From Theocolax elegans (lineage: Eukaryota > Arthropoda > Insecta > Hymenoptera > Cerocephalidae), in the NCBI GenBank assembly GCA_026168455.1, contig CM047428.1:17760759-17824758 (forward strand): 64,000 bases of DNA, in the 5' to 3' direction. Below are positions 50,414 through 61,082 of this stretch, piece after piece. A program made the position numbers and the translations under genes. The number at the start of each line of letters is the position of its first letter. Position 1 is the stretch's first letter. The notes under the pieces were generated by a model. That model did not search any database, had not been told where the DNA came from, and saw only the letters and a list, made by a program, of their open reading frames with translations.

Positions 50414-52669
50414 TATGTATATATCGTGGAAATTAAAATGATTATTTAACAATTTTTTGTGGTAAGCTTCTTAAATTAAATAAAGAAAAAATTCATTTAT
50501 TACGTTAAATGCAAGTCGTTTCTTTGGCGAAATTCGACAATTTATATTATTATATATCACGAATAATACAAATCTAAATGACTAATCAAAATTAAACCTT
50601 TTATTTTTAATTTCTTTAAAGAGAGGGAAATAAGCTATATTCAGTGAATATACCCTCTTTCTTATTTATACTATTCTTATTGTTTTATTATCATTTCGGA
50701 AATAAGTCTTTCTTTTTAATTAAATTTCCTATCTAAAATTTTAAAATGTTCCTAATTAAATTGATGATTACGTTTTAACTGATGTGTTCTAATCACTAAT
50801 TCATTAATTGTATTATTTTTAGTTCATTAATTCGAATTCTTACTGTTTTTTTTTCGCCAATATGATCCTGGACAATATTTATACTTAAATTGGTATACCA
50901 CGTTGTTTATGTATACTGTTTTTGTCTTGTCTCTCTAAAATTTTATAACCGAATTTAAACTGTTTGTAATTAGAAGGTATATCACAGATTATACTTTTAG
51001 AAAAATTAAGTCATGTTTATCAAAGTTTTCTGTATATGGGAATACTATTTTTGGTTTATTAAATATTCCGATAGTTTTATTGTTGTTATCCTATTTAATT
51101 TTGGACTCTAAAAAGGATATGTGTTAATCTAAAATGGGTTATTATTGTCAAAAATCTTGTATTTGCTTTAAACAATACGTAAGTGTTTTTTTCAGATTTT
51201 TAAATTGTTAATATCAATATAACTTTTGTATTGGAAATAGTGCTTATTAAATATAATTCTTGAGTTGAAAAAAGTAAATCCCTGCAATCTGGGTCCGACA
51301 TGCCCTTAATGGAATTTCTACATGTTTATTTATAGTATATTTAATTTATTATCAAACAATAAATTTCATATACGCCCGAAACTTAATCATTATTAAAAAC
51401 ATTTTTAATAAAAATAATCATAGCATCTAAATAATCAAACAACTAAAAAATATTAAAAAAAAACTGTGACAAATTTTCGTTAAATAACTCGATAATTAAA
51501 GAGTTTGTAACGTAAACGAAAAGGATAGTCGTATTTCTAAAGTGTCGCGCGTGTCGAGCTGCAAAGCCAATAGCTTACTCCGTGAAAACGACTCGATCAC
51601 GTAGAGCAAACAGTCTTCATAACTACTAAATTCCCGTTCAATTTCAATCGCGAAGCTTCGTTATCGACGCGAGAGACTCAAAAAGGGCAATTTCACCGAT
51701 AAAACACACAAGCTCCGCATATTTTTATTGTCGTCATTTATATCGTCTGGTTAGATTGGAGGCACCATCAAATTGCTACAAAAGTTCAAGTACCAAACAA
51801 GAAGATACAACGAAGCTTAAAAAGGCTCAATGAACGCAGAGTTCGAAATTCAGAAGGGACGCGAGAGATAGTTCATTCAAAAGCTCTTCCTGCGGCTTGA
51901 CTATTGAAGCAATAACAGCAGCGTACCAAAATAGCATGGGGTTGAAAAAGAAGAAAAAAGAAAGAAAAAAGATGAAAGAACCGAGCCAAACGCATTGTGC
52001 CGGTTTCTCCGCTCTCTACCCTCTCTCCTTGATATTAGACAGAAAAACCGAGAGATCCTTTTACGAGCACTTGGCCAACGGGGAATTTCGGCGCCGAGTT
52101 GCTCTCGGGGATGTAAATGACGTGTAGCCGATAGAGAAGACGGGAAGTAGTAAAAGGCCCCGTCCACGCCGATTTTTCGCGTCGTTCGACTTCGCGGACT
52201 TTCGAACGAAATTTATTCATGAGGATCGACGGTGACCGACTCTTTTTCTCTTTTTTTTATTGCTCTGGGGATTACCATTTTTATTGCTCGGGGCGCGTCT
52301 GTATTATTGCGAAAATGGTAAGCTCGATGATAGGAGACGGGGCTACGACGACTTTTCCGGAACTCGTGATTTTACGAGGTGAGATACGTGGTGGCCAAGG
52401 CGATCACGCGTGTCCTTGCGAAAGCTGCATGCATTTCAGACGTTTTACATCGTGTCAAAGTTTCGTGATCGCTTTGATAATATATCAATACTTGCTTTCC
52501 CGTTGTTGCATCGACACTAACTTTAGTAAACTGCAATTCTTTTTTTTTATAGTTATGTATTATAACGCATAGGTCGTAATAAAAAATATCAAAAAAGTAA
52601 ATGTTATGAAAATTAAAATATTTATTAACGTTTAAGAAATTTTAACTTCAAATCCAGTTTCAAGTTTCA
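49552..52669. other. Intergenic, microsatellite and one repeat end
   Basis: A TA microsatellite flanks the palindrome (49552-49577) and another runs from about 50373 to 50408. At 51193-51310 lies copy 3 of the repeat end that finishes GGGTCCGACATGCCC before TTAA. CpG-rich patches occur at 50030-50340 and 51520-52560, without recognisable genes. Confidence 0.45.
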
Positions 52670-52675
52670 TTTATT
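52670..52675 (-). terminator. Poly(A) signal AATAAA of the glycine-rich peptide gene
   Basis: AATAAA on the minus strand, 43 bp past the stop codon. A second AATAAA lies at 52621-52626. Confidence 0.6.
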
Positions 52676-52717
52676 ACTTAACAATAATTTGCAAAGTCTT
52701 GACCTGATGACAATTTT

Positions 52718-53420
52718 TTAACGTCTTTGCTTCGAACCGCTTCCTGTATTGATAAACAAAAAAATTCTTTATTAGTATTTGATAAGCTCATGTTGTTAAT
52801 AATAATATTTTTAAAATTCATATTTTAAATTAAGAAATTAATTTAATAAATTTTGCACATTATCATACTCATCAATTTTTAAAGATACGTGATCTATTTT
52901 TTTAATATTTATAAATTCAAACAAAAAGATATTATTAATTATTCTATAAAAAATATTTTGTATTTTATGTGTACATAATAATTCATTTTTAACGTACCTC
53001 CCGCACCACCACCAACACCACCACCCACTCCTGCATTTGCACTAAAACCACCACCAACACCAAATCCAAATGGACCGGCACTACCACCAAAACCAGCGTT
53101 GGCACCCATGCTACCACCTGCACCAGCACCTGCACCTGCTTGTCCACCTGACGTTTGCTACATTACAAAGTTAAAATAAAGTATTTAATTAATTGTGGTT
53201 TTAATATATAAATACAGTTTACTTAACAAATTCATCCACTTATTAAGTAAATCAACCATAGTAGAAATTTCACCATAATTTGTCGTAATTGTTTACGTGT
53301 ACGCTATACTATAATATATATTAATTTTACTTATATAAAATTAATACTAATATTGAAACTCACCGCGAATGCGCCGGCCAAAAGCGCAAGAACAACGAGG
53401 AGAAGAGCGTAGACTTTCAT
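52718..53420 (-). CDS. Secreted glycine-rich peptide, 80 residues, three exons, complete
   Basis: The exons are 53420-53364, 53157-52998 and 52743-52718 on the minus strand. Introns are GT-AG (donors GTGAGT and GTACGT) and phases join exactly (243 nt). Residues 1-19, MKVYALLLVVLALLAGAFA, form a textbook signal peptide with cleavage before Gln20. The mature peptide is 61 residues with 27 Gly, much Ala and some Phe, no Cys, and a basic C-terminal tail GSGSKQRR. Segments include GAGAGAGG, GPFGFGVGGG and VGGGVGGG. Exon 1 encodes exactly the signal peptide, and the last exon adds only the tail. Function is not recognised. Glycine-rich secreted insect peptides include antimicrobial peptides (which favour the basic tail), cuticle or silk-like components and venom peptides; none can be chosen from sequence alone. 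Confidence 0.85.
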
Positions 53421-53460
53421 GTTTGCTGATTCGCAATAACACTTCGGTATATTCACCAAT

Positions 53461-53467
53461 ATTTATA
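53461..53467 (-). promoter_or_regulatory. TATA box of the glycine-rich peptide gene
   Basis: TATAAAT on the minus strand, 41 bp upstream of the start codon. Transcription would then start about 10-15 bp before the ATG, giving a very short 5' untranslated region, common for abundant secreted peptides. Confidence 0.65.
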
Positions 53468-56400
53468 CTAAAAAAATGTCTCACTCCCACTACGCGACAA
53501 ATAGTTTAGAATATAATTACGGAAATTTTACAACTTAACATGTTGTTTGAACGTGTAACAATTGTGCAATATATCATGAGACAATAATAAGCGACACCTA
53601 CAAAAACGCTCGAGTCTTTTCATGTTATTATGCAATCGAAAAGCAGTGTCAAGTTCGGGTCGAAGCTACCGAGATGTATATCCCGATTATTTATAATTGA
53701 CGGTCATGCTACCGGGAGTAGTTAATTGCCCTTGTCGTGAGATTTGCGCCCTAATCGACTATGAGCAGTTACGTCAGTGACTAACCGATGTTGTAATTCT
53801 AGAATTACTCTTTACACTCTTTTAATAAACTAGAAATTATCGCTCCTGAGTATTTATATTAGAAATGTCTTGCAGAATACACGTGATAAATGACTGTGGA
53901 AATTCATAATTAAATTTAGTTTCAAAATTAAATTACATACTTGTAGCCAAAGTAAAAAGTTATTATTGTGACTAATCATTTACAAAATTTTAATGAACAT
54001 TGTTTAATTGTTATAATTATCATTAATATTCACGCGTTTAATCACTATTCTCCAATTAATACAAATAAATATTTTCAATTCGTAGGTAATAGATAATAAT
54101 TTTTAAATTAAAATATTCTAAAACGTACTCGTGCAAAATTCATATTATGTAATTAATCAGATTGCACGATCACGATGTCATGTTATTGTTTGATTAAAAG
54201 CTGAGATAGTTAATTGACAAATTAAATGCATATACCGAATGAAAATTAAATGTGTATTAGCGCTTTTGAATTTATGTAAGATATAATTGACTGTAAGTTA
54301 TACGTATTTCCGAGAACTTTATATTATACCATTTTACGAGAGCGTAGTATCTTTGCAAAGAAAAAATGTATATGATGTGCACTAATGCATTTATTTAAAT
54401 TAAATAACGTATGCAAATATTTTTTTATAATACGTCCGTAACTAAATACATAAAATACCAAGTGTGAAAATTTAATTGTCTTTAAAGACAAAAGTACTTG
54501 ATTATCGTTCATCGAATTTTAATTATACAAACACGTTTTGTTGCAACAATTACATAAAATCCTGCGCATCACTCAGTTAAAGCCGGAACGAATGCAAACA
54601 ATTTCCTAACGTAATAATCAAAATTACTAGTTTCGTTTAGTGCAGCTTAAAACATTGTTTTAATTTCGCTTAATCTCGTCGCATTACGTGAATCACGAAA
54701 AAAAGTTCCATCGTTATAAGTTGTTTAAACAATTTTATGAAAGCTGGAGGAAAAAAAGTTTGTAGTGTAACAAAAAAAACTATCTGATTTGCAGAAAAGA
54801 AAAATTCGATGTCGCATCTATCCCGTGCAGTCTGGGAGAAAGAATCCATTTGTCTAACCAGCGATTATACGCAAGCTCGATTGTAAGTATAAAAGCGCAG
54901 CGTTCGAAGATCTTGGACACGTCCTGATCTTTGCTGATCTGTCGCGACTCGAAGAAAAACGTTTTGTCACTCTGGACGCGACGCGTCGTGTTTCCCTCCC
55001 TACGCCTCGCGGGCAATTTATCACCCTCCCACTTGAGACGGCAACTCGTGAGTCTGAGAGGACGAATAGGTGTGGAATGAGATGGCGTTGGAAAAGCACT
55101 AGAAATTAGCTGAAATGGAGAAAGGAAATGGAGAGAACATTTAGAAAATTGTCTGATCGTCATTAACTCGAAGATTAGTTGTTTCGAAGTAAACATTGTT
55201 GCACGCATTACCTTCTTTTTTTTATGCATCGTAAAGCTTTCAAGGTATATAAAAAAGCTCTCTCACTAAAAAAAACACTCTAACACTAAATACTAAAAAA
55301 TTGATTTCTTCGTAACCGCACAAGATAATATTTACCTAAATCATCATAATAGTATTCATAACCCGAAGGGTTGAAACGCTCTTGGTAAGAGTAATGAATA
55401 AAAACAGTTTGAAGCAACCTATAAAAAAGTACTTCAACAGCACATACATCATTACTCCATTAGCATCTCTCGAGACGCTTCTCTCTGGACACGATGAATA
55501 CATTACACGAAAATCGTCGGTAAATATGAAAGGATAAAATAATGACTACGGGCCTTTTTTCCCTATGATATAAAAAAAAGTTAGCGTTTCTTCGCCACGT
55601 AATTGTTTGTTTCTCGAGACTCGGTTTCTCTTTTTTTTTCACGGGAATTGTTCGCTTCCGTCTCCCTTGCTATAGACGCTCGGCTATCCCGCGTAATGGA
55701 TGAATTTCTTTAGTGGATATGCAGTAAAAGGAAGGAAAAGAGAAGGGAAAAAAAGGAGAACGGAAAATGGTGGGGTGAATCCACGTATTTATTCGGTACA
55801 ACAACAATGATTTGAGTCGAGCCTCGTGGCTCCGGGCCAGAGAAACTTGAATTTCTCGGAGGGGTAAAATTCCTTTAAAGCCTCCCGCCCCCTCGTAATA
55901 TGTATATATAGGGAGATTCGCAAAGAAGTTTCGCAATGGTTCTAGCCTGCCAGTTATTTATTATCCGGAGAGCGAATAAGTGGCTGTACGTCTTAAACTG
56001 CAAATAATGCAGTCGAATTAAGCCTCCGTGTAAATTGCACGTGCTTATACGTGCTTCTAACGTTCGTTCGTTTTTTGTTAAAGAATGACGATTGCTATTT
56101 AACTGCATTTCTAGGTATACACGCATTCACTCGATTCACTATAACGATTGTTCAATGTTTTTAATTAAAAAATAAGGGATATCTCACTGAATTAAAAAAT
56201 TATTTTATGATTTTGTAGAAATAATATTTAATATTAAGCAGAGCTCAATCTAAAGTTTGTAATATCGAAAAGCATCGAGGTAAAAGGGTAGGAGTAAAGG
56301 GAAGGTTGAAAATTGACGCAGCCCCCTTGAAGAAGGTTGTAAGCATCCAAACAGCTTCCGGATGCGGTTAAGAACACCGGAAGAGAAAATCGAGGCAGAC

Positions 56401-59400
56401 GGCGCCTTCGGCGGGCATCATCATCCTCCTAGTGCGCCGCCCTTTTTCCACCGCGGTGTAACAACGTGGTCGCTCCTCGAAGTTCCGAGGAAAAGCAAAC
56501 AAGCGTCGGAGGGTCTCGAAGCTCGCGAGAGAGAGAGAAAGAGAGAGGGAGAGAGGGGTTGCCATAAACCAAACAGCCTGCCGCTGCTATCGACTTTGAT
56601 TAGAGCATCGTACCCGCGCTTCACCTAATGACGGGGGATCGAAAGCGAGCTTTAATCTAATTTTCCTCGAGAGCTGTCTGGACCATACAGTTCGAGGGGT
56701 AGAGATTGCGCCGCAAATCGCGAGTCCTCGGAGTTTCGGAAAATGGTGGATCGTTTCTCGAGTGATAGCTCGCGCTATTGTTATAGAGACCCTTCATTTA
56801 ACTCCATGCGTACAGCCTTCGATTACCGAAACTGTTCGACATACCTCAACCGATCGATAATTTTTAAAATTACGTATAGATTTTAAGAGAAATTATGTTA
56901 CGTAATTCGTATAACGGCCGCGGTATCTTAAAATAGTTAAAGCTGATATACATGTACGTTTTTCATTATCCGAATGCCAATCCAGTTAGATGGTTTGCAA
57001 CGACAAAACAAAATAGTTATATTAAATACCGAGATGTTAAAGTTTGCGAAAACCCAAATACAATATTGTTACGACTGTTGGTATGGCCGGTAGCAAGACT
57101 CGCGGGAAATCGTATATATACAAGGTAAGAAAGCGAGTGTAGTTCATGCGCCACAGAAACGCCAGCTGCGCTAAGGCATTTCCTTAATTCGCATTTTTCC
57201 ATTCTCTGAGCGAAGAAAGTCGAGATTCTTTATAATACCGTCTATAATCGTGTAAAGAAACGAGCCTCGGTATCATTTATTTGATTGCGTAATATCTCGC
57301 GTCGAGCGTAGACCCTATACCGAGAAGAAAATTGAGATGGGCCACGCGGAAAAAAACGGATTAATATTAACATTTTTTTTCTCTCATTACCATTAGATGT
57401 AACGGTTATGATCTAATTTGATGCCGCGTTGATATGTTCTAATGTGATACTTTCGATTAAGATGTGGCTTACATTATATGTATAATAGTAACGATGATTG
57501 ACTATCATATTACAAAATTATCAATTTAATTTTTAAAAATTTGCATTTTAATTTCATCTATGATGAATGCGCCGAGAGGGTGAATCTGATTTTATTTCTG
57601 GCAGTATTGATAATGTATAACGTTCGCGAATTCAAAATTTAACTAAAATATTAACAATGTGAGTAATAATAGCTGATACGTAAAAATTCGGTAAATCGTG
57701 TAACATTAGGTTGAGGTTAACATTCTCTTAAAATTAGTAGAATTGAAAAATAAGTCTGAAATAGCAACTAACGATAAAGTCATAAGCATTAAGCCCCATA
57801 AGTGCAGCGTATAAAGTTAAACGAAAAAAATCAATTAAACTCATCAATTCCACAGGTCACTAAAAGCGCTGTACCAAACGACGACCATTCGACAATAATT
57901 ATCATTATTAAGTACCACTTGGCAACGTTACCAAACGATGCTTTCCTCCCTCCCCTTCCCCAGAGTCGGTAGACGGCTTTACGGGCGTACTCGATCGACT
58001 AGCTCGCGCGCGAGTCTTACCCATGGGCAATCGGGCAGGTTGCCCGGTATCGGCTTGAATTTCCGCTGTGTATAAGCGATAAACGTAAAATCTAACTGGC
58101 CAAAACTCGCAGTACCGAGATGAGCCATTTACCGCCACCCCTCCTCGAGGCAACGCCGCATTTAAATCTGCGCACCACCACACTGCATGGAAATTTTACT
58201 TTCGACTTTCAGATTGGACCACCTTTATTTTTCTACCCTCTTTCTTTTTCGGCTGAATTGTAAATTCAGGAAATGCTTAAGGAATCTGGAAGTTGAAACA
58301 TAGGGTAGACTATTTGTGATTATGTGCTTTCTAAATTTTAGACTATTTTCCGCGGAGGTGGAATGTAATTTAATTAAATTTGTTTCACTTGAATGTATAG
58401 GCCTGTAAGATTCACTTGGATAAGGATAATATCATCACTTTACCAAAAAGTTTCATATTGAACGCTACATTCTTCTCGGATATGGAAAAACTTTTGCAGA
58501 TTGAATTAAGATTCATCGCTCTTTATATTTACAGTATTGTGTACTTATATAACTATAATTAAATATCAGTAGTAATATACAATTATTGACAAAGGAATTC
58601 ATTTATTATTTGCAAAACACTTATTACCATAATTTTTAATGAGTTCTAAATGACAAATTTTTTTACAGAAATGTCATTTACAATTTTGATTATTACACCA
58701 TTGCTTTTACTCGTAGAATTAAAAAATTAATACAATTTAAAAATTTATGTATAATGTAAACGAATCCAATTTATATTTGAATGTAAGAGATTCAATGAAA
58801 AGTATCAACTTACAATGGTTATATCGTTTGACGATAAAAATATTTAATAAAAGCATCTTCGTCGTTACTCGTACACCGAGTTAAATGAAATTTGAACATT
58901 CTTCTGAAAAGACACGAAAAAAAAGTAAAGTCAACCCATTCACAATTGTCAATTATCCAGTATTCTATTGGGAAGTCTATCGCGGAATTTCAGTTGGTGA
59001 AGGGCGCGAGTTCCTGGTAACAAATCCTTTTGTGATTCACGTAATTCCTTTTTAGACCAGCAAGAAGCGGGAGAGTAAAAAAAAAGTTACCAGCGCCCAA
59101 GCTTAATTCTCGCTCTCGCGACAAAGGAATCGTAAAACAATCTCGCTCGTCGTCCCCTTCCTCACACTCGAGTTCTTTCAGCGCGCGTTAAAATTAATCC
59201 CCGGCGCCGCGTCTCTTCTACCTCCTCTCCTCTCCTCTCCACCCTTTCCCCCTCCCGAGGAAAAAGCGAGCAATCCCAACGTTATAACTTGGTTAATCCC
59301 GCTGGTTCTGGACACCTCCAATTACGGGATCAAAGGAGAACTACTCTACCACTGTCTCCATCTCATTCTTTTGGTAATGACTTTTCTTAGTTTCTTTTTT

Positions 59401-61045
59401 CGTTTATATATCTCGTTCGTTTTCTCCAGCTTCCGATTTTTTTCTTGCTTTCGCTATTTTACTTTGCCTTCGTTTAAACAAGCTTTTTAATTTGTTTCTT
59501 TTTTGCGAATGAAATAGTGATTTGAATTCCAATTTAAATGTTTGTTACTTATGTTTGTAAATTCGAAGGGTTGATTAGTAAATTGAAACGGTCAAATTAT
59601 TACGACCATAGCTCTTGCGATTTTGTTCAAAATTATTATTAAATTATCCTCTCACGCTAACCGCACTATATTTTCAAGAATTTGAGTGAACAGTAAAAGA
59701 ATGATTACCATTAGAAGAATTCTCTTCATACCAGCATACACATATTAAACTAATAAAATTCTTCGTCTCGTGATATGTCTCCATCTTGAATTCACGTGTA
59801 GGCACTCCAACTTTTCGTTATATTATAAATTTTAACCTATACTTTCAAATGAAATTTTGAAAAATATTTTATTAAATAAAATGATACGTTGAAAAAAAAG
59901 GTAGATTATAAGTACTCAAGCTTGAGGTTCTAATTACTAAATTCTACTTTATAGCGCAATAATTCAAACAAGGTACAGAATCAAATTGTTTAACCAGTAC
60001 CGTCTTCGCCCAAAAGTTTAGGTAATATATTTCAATTCTTATTAAAAATTCTCCAAGTGATGGTAGGTCCATTCGACAAATTTTTAAAAACTTTCCATCT
60101 AACTCGAGCTCTCCACGGTTTCCTTCCTCTCCCCAAGTCTCAATTCGGTCGTTTCCGTAGTGGGAGCGAAAAGCGCGCAATTTCTCGTCGGGTTAATTGG
60201 TGCCTCTTTGAAAATCTTCCGGACGGCTTATGTCCCCGCAATTATATGCTCTCTCCGGAATAAAAGCGAGAACAGAGCAAGACGAGAGAAAGTACGGGTG
60301 TAGCGTCGACGGAACGCGTAACCCCTTATACCTCGTAGTAAATTGATGACGCGGACGCGATCTCGCGGTTAAAGCGAGCTGATCCCGTGGGCCCCCTTAT
60401 TTAGTGGGCTACTTAGCGCCGCTGGCAGTTCATGGAGAATCACCCGTCTTGGTCCTTCCCCGGTTTCCTTCGTATAGATATATGCCCCTGAGGGGTCCTC
60501 GCTTGTCTTCCTGTTGCGCGCCAAGGATTAGGACTACTCGATCGATACACCGTGGATGTGCGGTTAAATTACGCGATATCGCGTTTAACAGACTTGATTA
60601 ATTTACAACTCGAAACGTCGAGAAGTTTATCAGTTGCGCGACGATGCCCTCGATTATTTTGATAACTTCCACACTAATGATTTATTTATTATTATTTATT
60701 CCCGTAGTTTTGACCGTTTAAATGGTATCCTTGCCAGGTTGACAGCAGAAAAATTTTTTAATATAAAAATTAAACCGAGGATAACCCCTGATTCCAAGAA
60801 TATTTTTCTTAAAATTTCTCCATTACCGTTTTTTACGCGTGGATACACGCCACGGCAGTTTGAAAGAACAGAGCTGAAATTCTTTTCGCACATTCCCCTT
60901 TTTTAAGTCGGTGAAAATAAAATACGCGTGAAACGTACAATTCTCAAGCAGTATTAATTCTATGTCTTACGAATAACGACTTTTATTACATCGACTGCAG
61001 TACACGATATTAAAAATAAATTAAAACCCACAACAATAATAATAA

Positions 61046-61082
<37 letters not shown>

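Noticed and set aside
54780..55229. 149-codon minus-strand open frame
   Set aside because: No signal peptide, domain or family resemblance; basic, low-information composition and no supporting splice structure.
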